Assembly (NCBI GenBank): GCA_011524785.1
Contig: WTJQ01000364.1
Span: forward strand, 1-6,870
DNA: 6,870 nucleotides
Direction: 5' to 3'
Source: Planctomycetota bacterium
GTDB lineage: Bacteria; Planctomycetota; UBA1135; GCA-002686595
In this document: one piece after another, positions 1 to 6,463 of the stretch
Layout of the letters: each line of letters begins with the position of its first letter
How positions within the stretch are numbered: the first letter of the stretch is position 1
Notes under the pieces: generated by a model
The model's input: only the letters and a program-made list of their open reading frames with translations
Told to the model about the DNA's origin: nothing
The model's database searches: none
Program-made: the position numbers and the translations under genes

Positions 1-2
1 GC

Positions 3-1271
3 ACGGCCCTGGGCGCCCTGGACGAGCTCCCCGGGCCGCGGCTGCGCGTGGGCTGGGGCGTGTGGGCCTGGGTCGCGATGACCCTCCTCACGCTCGCCCA
101 GCAGGGCGGGATCGTCGGCGGCGTGGGGAGCACCCTCGCGCAGAGCGTGCCGCTCACCGAGGCCGGGCGTGCGCGGGAGGCCGCGGCCGAGGAGGTGACC
201 CAGCTCCAGATCGCCGAGGCCCTGGCGCGGATGCGCGGGGACGAGGAGCTCGCGGCGCGATCCGCGGACTCCCTGGTGGCGGCGCGCGCCGAGCTCGCGT
301 CCGTCGAGCAGGGGAGCGACGCGGTGCTCTGGGCGGGCCTCGTGACCCTCCTGACCTGCGCCCTCCTCTTCCGCGGGCGCTACGACCTCATCCAGGTGGT
401 CTCCACCTGGACGGTGGCGGGCTTCACGCTCCTCACGGTCGCGACGGTCGTGCTCCTCCAGCTCCAGGACGAGTGGGCCGTTCGAGCCTCCGAGCTCGCC
501 GAGGGGCTCTCGCTGTCGCTGCCCCCCGCGCGCGAGGGCGTGCGGCCCCTCGCGACGGCGCTGGCCACCTTCGGCATGATCGGGGTCGGGGCGGCCGAGC
601 TGGTCGCCTACCCCTACTGGTGCCTCGAGAAGGGCTACGCCCGCTGGACCGGGAGCGACGATGGCTCCCCCGCCTGGACCGAGCGTGCGCGCGGCTGGCT
701 GCGGGTGATGCGCCTCGACGCCTGGTTCTCGGCGGGCGTCTACACCTTCGCGACCCTCGCCTTCTACCTGCTGGGAGCGGGCGTCCTCGGGCGGGTCGGC
801 CTCGACCCGGGCCGCCAGGACCTCGTCCGCACCCTGGCCGCCATGTACGAGCCGGTCTTCGGCGCCTACGCGCGCCCGGTGTTCCTGGTCGGGGCCTTCT
901 GCGTCCTCTACTCCACCTTCTTCGTGGCCTCAGCGGGGATGGCTCGCATCGCCGCCGACGCCGTCGTGCGTCTCGGCCTCGCCCCGCGCGAGCGCGGGGC
1001 GGACTGCGTCCGGTGGCTGTCGGTGGCCTTCCCCCTCATCAGCTTCGGGGTCTTCGCCTTCATCCAGGCACCCCTGGGGTTGGTGCTGGCGGGCGGGGTC
1101 GCCCAGGCCCTCCTCCTCCCGGTCCTCGGCGCTGCGGCCCTGCACCAGCGCTACCGCAGGACGCGGCCCGAGCTCGCTCCGGGGCGGCTCTGGGACACGG
1201 CCCTGTGGGTCTCGGCCGCCGGCTTCACCGTCGCGGGCGGTTGGACCCTCGTGAACCTGCTGGGCTCCTGA
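3..1271 (+). CDS. Nramp-like divalent metal transporter, 5'-truncated by window edge
   Basis: The frame is open to the left edge, so the true start lies outside; 422 residues are visible. It is a polytopic inner-membrane protein with about nine hydrophobic segments, near residues 18-45, 107-124, 132-153, 183-206, 242-265, 290-313, 337-357, 359-380 and 397-420 (counted from the first complete codon). The order and the Ala/Gly-rich helices resemble the C-terminal two thirds of an Nramp (SLC11) transporter, which imports Mn2+/Fe2+ with protons. Two things are odd. A charged Ala/Glu/Arg-rich loop of about 60 residues (46-105) separates the first two visible segments. The helix that should carry the canonical Met-Pro-His metal motif instead reads AAELVAYPYWCLEKGYARW (197-215). 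TM1 with its Asp-Pro-Gly motif is not visible. The substrate is therefore uncertain. The gene converges on the next one across 27 bp. I am fairly sure of the fold and unsure of the metal. Confidence 0.72.
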   Translation, partial: TALGALDELPGPRLRVGWGVWAWVAMTLLTLAQQGGIVGGVGSTLAQSVPLTEAGRAREAAAEEVTQLQIAEALARMRGDEELAARSADSLVAARAELASVEQGSDAVLWAGLVTLLTCALLFRGRYDLIQVVSTWTVAGFTLLTVATVVLLQLQDEWAVRASELAEGLSLSLPPAREGVRPLATALATFGMIGVGAAELVAYPYWCLEKGYARWTGSDDGSPAWTERARGWLRVMRLDAWFSAGVYTFATLAFYLLGAGVLGRVGLDPGRQDLVRTLAAMYEPVFGAYARPVFLVGAFCVLYSTFFVASAGMARIAADAVVRLGLAPRERGADCVRWLSVAFPLISFGVFAFIQAPLGLVLAGGVAQALLLPVLGAAALHQRYRRTRPELAPGRLWDTALWVSAAGFTVAGGWTLVNLLGS

Positions 1272-1272
1272 G

Positions 1273-1285
1273 CGGCTGCCAGCCG
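1273..1285. terminator. short hairpin between convergent genes
   Basis: A 5-bp perfect inverted repeat (CGGCT / AGCCG, 3-nt loop) lies in the 27-bp gap between two convergent stop codons. No T-run follows on either strand. The position suggests a bidirectional terminator, but the stem is short and GC-rich stems occur easily by chance here. Confidence 0.25.
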
Positions 1286-1298
1286 GCCGTCCCAGCGC

Positions 1299-2321
1299 TC
1301 ACCGCATCGCGATGGGCCGCAGCGCGAAGCCGGCGGTCGTCCCCGCGATCTTGTTGGTCGTGCCCATGTAGCAGAACTCCCAGACCTCGTCCCGCGCGAG
1401 CTCCTCGAGGTCGTGGAACTCGAGGATGTGCACGCCCTGCTCCAGGAGCAGGTAGCGGTGCACGGGAACGAAGCAGCTCGAGCCCTCGGGGGCCGGGGAG
1501 ACCTCGAGCCCGCTCGTGTCGGAGCCCAGGGCCAGGGCCCCCTTCTGCTCGACGAGGTAGCGCGCCGTCTCGAGCGTGATCCCGGCCGAGTCGTGGGTGG
1601 CGAGCGTGTCGTGGTCCGCGCCGTCCTCGCCCCAGTGCCGGAGCGTGCCCGTCCGCAGGAGCACGATGTCGCCCACCCGGATCTCGGTGCCCTGGCGCTC
1701 CAGGGCCGCGTCGACGTGCGCCGGCGTGATCGCGAAGCTCGCGGGCAGGGCGTCGACCTCGAGGAGCCCCGCGATGTCGAGCAGCACGGCGCGGTTGACG
1801 ATCGGCGGGATGCCGGCGGCCGACAGCCTGCGGACGCCGAAGTCGCCCGACAGCTCGTCCAGTGGGATCCCGTTGTAGGCATGCGTCTGGTCACCGCCGA
1901 CGATGTGACCGAGCCCATCGATCTGAGTGGCGACGTTGTCGGAGACGAAGAGCGAGCAGGAGTGCCAGCCGAGCCGGTCCCGGTTCACCTCGGGGAGCGT
2001 GAAGTCGAGGTCCGCCTGCCGCCGCAGCCCGTCGGGGGAGCGGAAGGTCATGACCTCGGTGGCGCTGTGCCCCGGCCACACGAAGGACCGCCGGGAGAAG
2101 GTGACCCCCAGGTCGTAGACCCTGCCCTCGGTCACGAGCGACAGGGCCTCGAGGCGCGTCGCGTCGGACATGTGGTTGAGGGCGCCGTGCTCGTCGTCCT
2201 CGCCCCAGATCCAGCCCCAGCCCCGACCCTCGCGCCAGCCAGGGGCGTCCCCGGGGCCAGCGTCCTGGAGCGCCACGACGAGGGGGACGAGGAGGAGCGG
2301 CAGGAGGCGGATCGCGTGCAT
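1299..2321 (-). CDS. secreted cyclase-family (kynurenine formamidase-like) hydrolase
   Basis: 340 residues, complete. Residues 1-19 form a signal peptide: Arg5, then a Leu/Val/Pro-rich hydrophobic core ending near VVALQ. This supports the ATG start although no Shine-Dalgarno motif precedes it, and places the protein outside the inner membrane. The rest matches the putative-cyclase fold (Pfam Cyclase; kynurenine formamidase, isatin hydrolase): a Trp-rich entry with DDEHGALN (42-49), GIPPIVNRAVLLDIAG (170-185), VGDIVLLRTGT (216-226), GSDTSGLEVSP (266-276) and a C-terminal HRYLLLEQGVHILEF (288-302). Family members are metal-dependent amide or lactam hydrolases. Their usual HxGTHxD ligand motif here reads NVATQID (129-135), followed by H139, so two expected histidines are Asn and Gln while the Asp is kept. 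Variants with T/S-Q-x-D-G exist in this superfamily as I recall it, so it may be a subfamily hallmark rather than a dead enzyme. The substrate is unknown. Confidence 0.85.
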   Translation of the reverse strand: MHAIRLLPLLLVPLVVALQDAGPGDAPGWREGRGWGWIWGEDDEHGALNHMSDATRLEALSLVTEGRVYDLGVTFSRRSFVWPGHSATEVMTFRSPDGLRRQADLDFTLPEVNRDRLGWHSCSLFVSDNVATQIDGLGHIVGGDQTHAYNGIPLDELSGDFGVRRLSAAGIPPIVNRAVLLDIAGLLEVDALPASFAITPAHVDAALERQGTEIRVGDIVLLRTGTLRHWGEDGADHDTLATHDSAGITLETARYLVEQKGALALGSDTSGLEVSPAPEGSSCFVPVHRYLLLEQGVHILEFHDLEELARDEVWEFCYMGTTNKIAGTTAGFALRPIAMR

Positions 2322-2655
2322 GGAGCTGGCTCGTGGGGGAGGCCCGCAGCGGAGTGCGGTCGGGCGGATCAGAGTCTAGGCAGGACCCTCGCGCCATTGG
2401 CTCCCAGGGCCCTCCGTGGCCGAGGCGGCACGTCCAGAAGAACGGTCGATCGCGTGCGCTGCGTAGCGTCTCCCGAGGCCCTCCGCAGGGCGGCAGCCCG
2501 TCTGGCCCCACGGAACGCAGTCCTCTGGGGCCCCGTCCCGACCTGGGTTCTCCAGGAACCCTCATCCTGCCTTCTCAGGCAGGGCCGAAATCTGCCGATA
2601 GGATCATGGGTCGCTGGGATGCGGCCGCAGGCCCCCCAGGGCCCGAATCAGCCCC
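2322..2655. other. 334-bp intergenic region between divergent genes
   Basis: No gene is supported here. G+C at third positions in the open frames drops well below that of the flanking genes. It must carry the promoters for the cyclase gene (-) and the radical SAM gene (+), but no convincing -35/-10 pair stands out. The best weak candidates are TAGGAT at 2599-2604 on + and TAGACT near 2372-2377 on -. Inverted repeats are frequent: GCCCT/AGGGC at 2478-2491, GGGGCCCC at 2527-2534, the cluster at 2542-2583, TGCGGCCGCA at 2620-2629 and GGCCC/GGGCC at 2630-2643. AGGCAGG occurs both at 2378-2384 and as an arm of the hairpin at 2577-2583. Confidence 0.6.
2542..2583 (+). promoter_or_regulatory. hairpin cluster upstream of the radical SAM gene
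   Basis: Two overlapping, mutually exclusive stems lie side by side: CCTGG/CCAGG (2542-2546 with 2552-2556) and GGTTC/GAACC (2546-2550 with 2556-2560). Just downstream is a perfect 7-bp stem with a TCTC loop, CCTGCCT/AGGCAGG (2566-2572 with 2577-2583). The cluster ends 72 bp before the radical SAM start. It could be a structured leader, a protein-binding site or a terminator-like element. No U-run follows and no known riboswitch class is recognised. Function is inference. Confidence 0.35.
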
Positions 2656-4206
2656 ATGAAGGTCCTCTTCATCAACGACTACCTGCCCCAGGAGATGCTG
2701 GGGCTGATGTGGCTCTCGCGCGCCATCAAGGACGCCGGCCACGAGACCAAGGCGCTGTTCCTCCCGGACAAGGACTGGCTCGAGAAGATCAAGGAGTACG
2801 ACCCCGACGTCGTCGCCTACTCGACGACGACCGGGATGCACCAGTACTTCGTCGACATCAACAAGAAGGTGAAGAGCGTCCTGCCCGACGTCTTCGCCCT
2901 CATGGGGGGCGCCCACCCCACCTACGTGCCGGACATCCTCGAGGAGTCCCCGGGCCTCGACGCCATCTGTCGCGGCGAGGGTGAGGAGGCCGTGCCCGAG
3001 CTGCTGGACCGCATGGCCGCCGGCGAGGACATCTACGACATCCAGAACCTGTGGTTCCGCCACAAGGAGAGCGGCGAGATCATCGTCAACGGGCAGCGCC
3101 CGCCGATCGCCGACCTGGACGCCCTCGGCTTCCCCGACCGCGACGTCGTCTACGACGCCGGTGCGATCTACCGCGACAGCGACCGCAAGGTCTTCGTGAC
3201 CCAGCGCGGCTGTCCGATGAACTGCTCCTTCTGCTTCCACCACGCGCTGAAGAAGAAGGTCTACTCCTCGACCAACGCCAAGTACGTGCGCAAGCGCTCC
3301 GTCGACCACGTGATCGGCGAGATCAAGGCGGTCAAGGAGAAGTACAACCTCAAGTTCGTCCACTTCCTCGATGACATCTTCAACCTCTCCGGGAAGTGGT
3401 TGGACGAGTTCTGCGAGAAGTACCCGAAGGAGGTCGGTCTGCCGTTCGACTGCATCCTGATGGCGAACATGACCAAGGAGCGGCACATCGAGCAGCTGAA
3501 GAAGGCTGGCTGCGTGTACGCCCGGATCGCCTTCGAGGCTGCGAACGACTACGTGCGCAACGCCGTGTTCCGCAAGAACACGACGCTCCAGCAGCTCGAG
3601 GACTCCTCGGCCTGGATCAAGAAGTACGGCATCCGTCTCGGCTCGCTGAACATGCTCGGCGGCCCGGGGGCGACGCTCGAGGACGAGTTCGACACGATCA
3701 AGCTGAACATCCGCTGCAAGGTCGACCACCCGCTGGTCTCGATCATGCAGCCCTACCCGATGTTCGACATCGAGGACATGACCAAGGAGATGGGCTACGC
3801 CGTGGCGGCGTACGACGACTTCCCGGTCAAGTTCAACCGCACGAGCGCGATCGAGTTCGACAACAAGCGCGAGATCGAGAACCTGCACAAGCTCTTCCCG
3901 ATCCTGGTGCGCTACCCGTGGCTCATGCCGCTCGCGAAGCCGGCGATCCGCTTCCACGCCTTCAGCAAGCTCTACCTCGTCCTCTACATGCTCTACAGCG
4001 AGTGGATGGTGAGCGAGCAGGCCAAGCTCTATGCGAAGGCCCAGGGGCTGCGCGGCCCGCGCTACTGGACGGGCGTCGACTTCGTCCTGCGCGTCAGCAT
4101 CAAGGGCTTCCTGCGCGTCTACGAGACGCTCTTCGGGAAGATCGCCCGCCGGATGGCGCTCCGCCTGCAGATGGGCGACGAGCGCGTCATGGCGCACATG
4201 GACTGA
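2656..4206 (+). CDS. B12-binding-domain radical SAM enzyme
   Basis: 516 residues, complete, starting MKVLFIND as is usual for the family. Residues 1-130 form the cobalamin-type Rossmann domain, with LGLMWLSRAIKDAGHE (15-30), MGGAHPTY (83-90) and ICRGEGEEAVPEL (104-116). No DxHxxG base-off motif is present. The radical SAM core follows, with the [4Fe-4S] cysteines C186, C190 and C193 (CxxxCxFC), then FLDDIFNLS (237-245) and the SAM-contacting MLGGPGATLEDEFD (333-346). Residues 345-516 are a helical tail with an aromatic, hydrophobic patch (433-450) that could touch the membrane. The family includes methyltransferases, cyclases and bacteriochlorophyll- or hopanoid-modifying enzymes; the substrate here cannot be told. 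No Shine-Dalgarno motif precedes the ATG, and a small stem (2630-2643) lies just upstream. The protein is lysine-rich (about 41 Lys, all AAG), unlike its neighbours. The gene appears monocistronic, being flanked by hairpins at both ends. Confidence 0.92.
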   Translation: MKVLFINDYLPQEMLGLMWLSRAIKDAGHETKALFLPDKDWLEKIKEYDPDVVAYSTTTGMHQYFVDINKKVKSVLPDVFALMGGAHPTYVPDILEESPGLDAICRGEGEEAVPELLDRMAAGEDIYDIQNLWFRHKESGEIIVNGQRPPIADLDALGFPDRDVVYDAGAIYRDSDRKVFVTQRGCPMNCSFCFHHALKKKVYSSTNAKYVRKRSVDHVIGEIKAVKEKYNLKFVHFLDDIFNLSGKWLDEFCEKYPKEVGLPFDCILMANMTKERHIEQLKKAGCVYARIAFEAANDYVRNAVFRKNTTLQQLEDSSAWIKKYGIRLGSLNMLGGPGATLEDEFDTIKLNIRCKVDHPLVSIMQPYPMFDIEDMTKEMGYAVAAYDDFPVKFNRTSAIEFDNKREIENLHKLFPILVRYPWLMPLAKPAIRFHAFSKLYLVLYMLYSEWMVSEQAKLYAKAQGLRGPRYWTGVDFVLRVSIKGFLRVYETLFGKIARRMALRLQMGDERVMAHMD

Positions 4207-4222
4207 GGCTGACATCAGCCTC
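4205..4222 (+). terminator. hairpin overlapping the radical SAM stop codon
   Basis: A perfect 7-bp stem (GAGGCTG/CAGCCTC) with an ACAT loop starts inside the TGA stop codon. No T-run follows. It may act with the larger hairpin just downstream to end or protect the radical SAM transcript. Confidence 0.45.
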
Positions 4223-4226
4223 CCTC

Positions 4227-4262
4227 CGCGGCGCCGCGCTCCTCCGGGATCGCGGCGCCGCT
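4227..4262 (+). terminator. strong GC hairpin made of two palindrome copies
   Basis: GCGGCGCCGCG (4228-4238) pairs perfectly with CGCGGCGCCGC (4251-4261) to give 11 bp. After one mismatch, TCC/GGA adds 3 bp, closed by a TCCG loop. Each arm is itself (nearly) the 12-bp palindrome CGCGGCGCCGCG. There is no T-run, so it would be a U-less terminator or transcript-end stabiliser. The palindromes could alternatively be a two-site operator ahead of the reductase gene. Confidence 0.5.
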
Positions 4263-4287
4263 GCCGTTCCGTGTGGGGGGCAGGCGC

Positions 4288-4293
4288 TATCCT
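4288..4293 (+). promoter_or_regulatory. candidate -10 box for the aldo/keto reductase gene
   Basis: TATCCT ends 7 bp before the ATG at 4301. Transcription would then start at or next to the start codon, giving a leaderless message. The absence of a Shine-Dalgarno motif before this ATG fits. No good -35 box is visible, so support is weak. Confidence 0.25.
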
Positions 4294-4300
4294 CGCGCCC

Positions 4301-5245
4301 ATGCAGTACAGGCGCGTGGGAGCATCGGGTCTCGAGGTCAGCGCGATCTCGCTGGGGGGCTGGCTGACGTTCGGAGGCAGCATCGAGCAGGAGGCCACCC
4401 AAGGGGTCATCCGCGCGGCGCTCGATGGTGGCGTCAACTTCATCGACCTCGCGGACGTCTATGCGCGCGGGGCCGCCGAGGAGGCGGCCGCGCAGGTGCT
4501 CGGGGGCCTGCCCCGGCACGAGCTGGTGGTCTCCAGCAAGTGCTTCTGGCCCATGAGCGAGGCACCCAACGACCGCGGCCTCTCCCGCAAGCACATCCTG
4601 GAGAGCTGCGACCGGAGCCTCGCGCGGCTCCGCATGGACTACCTCGACCTCTACTTCTGCCACCGCGAAGACCCGACCGTCCCTCTGGTGGAGACCATCC
4701 GAGCCATGGACCACCTCGTGAACCAGGGAAAGGTCCTCTACTGGGGCACCTCGTGCTGGAGCGCGGAGCGGCTGCGCGAGACGCACCGCCTGTGCGCGGA
4801 GCACGGCTGGCACGCGCCGATCGTCGAGCAGCCCCAGTACAGCCTGCTGGTGCGCGATGTCGAGGCCGCGGTCGAGCCGGCGGTCGCCGAGACGGGGATG
4901 GGGCTGGTCGTGTGGAGCCCCCTGGCGGGCGGAGCGCTGACGGGCAAGTACGACGCCGGCGTCCCCGAGGGCTCGCGCGGGGCGACGACCGAGTGGCTGG
5001 ACGGCTACCTGACCGACGACGGGCTCGAGCGCCTGCGCGCCTTCTCTGGGCTCGCGGCGGAGGCGGGCTGCAAGCCCTCCCAGCTGGCCCTGGCATGGCT
5101 GCTGCGCTGCGGGACGGTGTCCTCGGTGATCACCGGGGCGACGCGCGCGGAGCAGGTCACCGAGAACCTCGCTGCGGTGGAGGTCCAGGTCGACGACGCC
5201 CTCGCGGCGCGGCTCGACGAGCTCTTCCCCGGCGCCCAGGGCTGA
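4301..5245 (+). CDS. aldo/keto reductase, Kv-channel-beta-subunit-like
   Basis: 314 residues, complete; a cytosolic (beta/alpha)8-barrel NADPH-dependent carbonyl reductase. The ATG at 4301 is chosen because MQYRRVGASGLEVSAISLGG is the standard family opening; the frame extends upstream but there overlaps the radical SAM gene and makes no sense. The catalytic tetrad is visible as D49 and Y54 (FIDLADVY), K80 (SSK) and H121 (YFCHRED). Cofactor-side signatures are EQPQYSLLVR (176-185), WSPLAGGALTGKYDAG (205-220) and GATRAEQVTENLAA (279-292). The stretches RGLSRKHI (92-99) and YWGTSCW (147-153), and the GKYDAG turn, closely resemble Kv channel beta subunits and the YghZ group. Unlike the animal beta subunits, the tetrad His is kept, so it is probably an active reductase. 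No potassium channel gene is in the window. It is probably co-transcribed with the SGNH gene 8 bp downstream. Confidence 0.93.
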   Translation: MQYRRVGASGLEVSAISLGGWLTFGGSIEQEATQGVIRAALDGGVNFIDLADVYARGAAEEAAAQVLGGLPRHELVVSSKCFWPMSEAPNDRGLSRKHILESCDRSLARLRMDYLDLYFCHREDPTVPLVETIRAMDHLVNQGKVLYWGTSCWSAERLRETHRLCAEHGWHAPIVEQPQYSLLVRDVEAAVEPAVAETGMGLVVWSPLAGGALTGKYDAGVPEGSRGATTEWLDGYLTDDGLERLRAFSGLAAEAGCKPSQLALAWLLRCGTVSSVITGATRAEQVTENLAAVEVQVDDALAARLDELFPGAQG

Positions 5246-5249
5246 GGAG
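5244..5249 (+). promoter_or_regulatory. ribosome binding site that fixes the SGNH start
   Basis: GAGGAG overlaps the reductase TGA stop and lies 4 nt before the GTG at 5254. It is among the clearest Shine-Dalgarno motifs in the window. It supports both the GTG start and translational coupling of the two genes. Confidence 0.6.
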
Positions 5250-5253
5250 CGGC

Positions 5254-6459
5254 GTGCGGACGGACGCGAGTGGCCTCGGGGCGCAGGGGATCGCTGCCGG
5301 CGCACGCGCGGGCCGCGGCCGCGTCGCGAGCCTCCTGCTCGGCCTCGTGCTCGCGCTCGCGGCTGCCGAGATCCTCCTGCGTCTCCAGGGTCCCGAGCTG
5401 CCCTGCTACCGCCTCGATCCGGAGCTGCTCCACGAGGCGGTCCCCGGCGGGAGCCGCGTGCAGCGCATGCCGGACCCCAACGGCACCCGGGTCGTCGAGG
5501 TGGCGTTCAACGAGCTCGGCCTGCGGGGTCCGCTGCCCAGGGTCCCCCGGGACCGGCCCCGGGTCCTGCTCGTCGGGGACAGCCTCGTCCTCGCGGGGAA
5601 CACCTCGGAGGAGCAGACGCTGCGTGCGGAGCTCGAGCGCCGTCTCGGTGAGGTCGAGGTGCTCAACGCGGGGCGGGAGAGCTACGGACCCGATCAGACC
5701 CTGCTCTGGCTTCGGCGCCGGCTCCGTGAGGTCGAGCCGGACCTCGTCGTGCTGGTGCTGTGCGCGCACAACGACCTCGGCGACCTGGTTCGCAATCGTC
5801 TGTTCCGCCTGGGTCCGGGAGGCGTCCTGGAGCGCGAGCGGACGGCGCTGGCCCCGACGCTGATCGAGGACTTCGAGGCGCGCGCCCGGCCCGCGGGGGG
5901 CTCGCGGCTCCTCGCGTGGCTCCGCAGGCGAACGATGCCCGTGGCACCGGAGACGACCCCAGACCCCGAGCGACTGCTGCAAGCGTGGCTCGATGCCAGC
6001 AGGGCTCAGGCTCGCGAGGCGACCACGGGCCCGCCGGTCGTCGTGGACCTCGAGCACGACACCTACGACGCCGACGTCGCGCTGCAGCCGGGGAGCGAGA
6101 CGGCACGCGCCAAGCGTGCCCTGATGGTCGCGGTCCTTCAGGAACTGCGCGTCGAACTGGAGCTCGAGGGCGTCGATGCCCTCGCGGTCGTGGTCCCCTC
6201 CGCGGTCGATGTCGACCCGAGCTACCCCGTGCGACCCGACTCCGAGACCTGGCCGGACTACGCAGCGAGCAACCTCGCCGGAGCCCTCAGCGGCTGCGCG
6301 CAGGAGGCGGGCTGGAGCGTGATGGACGCTACGCCGGTCCTTGCGGAGCTCGGGATCGAGGCCTTCGAGGCCGGCCTCGACTTCCACTGGAGCGCAGCCG
6401 GACAGGCCGCGACCGCCGAGTTGCTGGAGCCCCGGGTCGCCCAGCTGCTGGGGCTCTGA
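5254..6459 (+). CDS. membrane-anchored SGNH/GDSL-type hydrolase-like protein
   Basis: 401 residues from the GTG at 5254, chosen for its Shine-Dalgarno motif and because the product then begins with a short basic tail and one hydrophobic helix (VASLLLGLVLALAAAEILL, 24-42). That helix is a signal anchor placing the catalytic part outside the inner membrane. SGNH landmarks are the nucleophile block LLVGDSLVLAGN (105-116, Ser110), the Gly block NAG (138-140), the Asn block CAHNDLGD (170-177, Asn173) and the C-terminal LDFHWSAAGQ (375-384, Asp376, His378). The family removes or transfers acyl groups on lipids or polysaccharides; the D-x-H-W form recalls AlgX/AlgJ-type O-acetyltransferases. About 130 residues between the Asn block and the terminal block (180-310) are low in recognisable motifs. 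It is probably in an operon with the reductase; the substrate is unknown. The protein has only one Lys. Confidence 0.85.
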   Translation: MRTDASGLGAQGIAAGARAGRGRVASLLLGLVLALAAAEILLRLQGPELPCYRLDPELLHEAVPGGSRVQRMPDPNGTRVVEVAFNELGLRGPLPRVPRDRPRVLLVGDSLVLAGNTSEEQTLRAELERRLGEVEVLNAGRESYGPDQTLLWLRRRLREVEPDLVVLVLCAHNDLGDLVRNRLFRLGPGGVLERERTALAPTLIEDFEARARPAGGSRLLAWLRRRTMPVAPETTPDPERLLQAWLDASRAQAREATTGPPVVVDLEHDTYDADVALQPGSETARAKRALMVAVLQELRVELELEGVDALAVVVPSAVDVDPSYPVRPDSETWPDYAASNLAGALSGCAQEAGWSVMDATPVLAELGIEAFEAGLDFHWSAAGQAATAELLEPRVAQLLGL

Positions 6460-6463
6460 GGGG

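Noticed and set aside
2542..2655. Cobalamin or SAM riboswitch ahead of the radical SAM gene
   Set aside because: The hairpins are short and none of the conserved boxes of these riboswitches is recognised, so only a generic structured leader is reported.
2333..2659. 108-codon open frame ending in an ATGA overlap with the radical SAM start
   Set aside because: The overlap is tempting, but roughly a third of its codons end in A or T, unlike every real gene here, and the Pro/Arg/Gly/Ser-rich product has no recognisable feature. The junction is probably chance.
1413..2984. 523-codon plus-strand open frame opposite the cyclase gene
   Set aside because: It is antisense to the cyclase gene and then out of frame with the radical SAM gene. 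The Arg/Val/Glu/Gly-rich product is typical of shadow frames.
2575..4443. 622-codon open frame on the minus strand opposite the radical SAM gene
   Set aside because: It lies wholly antisense to a gene with clear family motifs. Its product is a Val/Asp/Glu/His-rich string without any domain, as expected from reading GC-ending codons backwards.
4273..5253. Long upstream extension of the SGNH reading frame
   Set aside because: It overlaps the reductase in another frame and is Arg/Gly/Pro-rich with no domain. The GTG at 5254 has a proper ribosome binding site and signal anchor.
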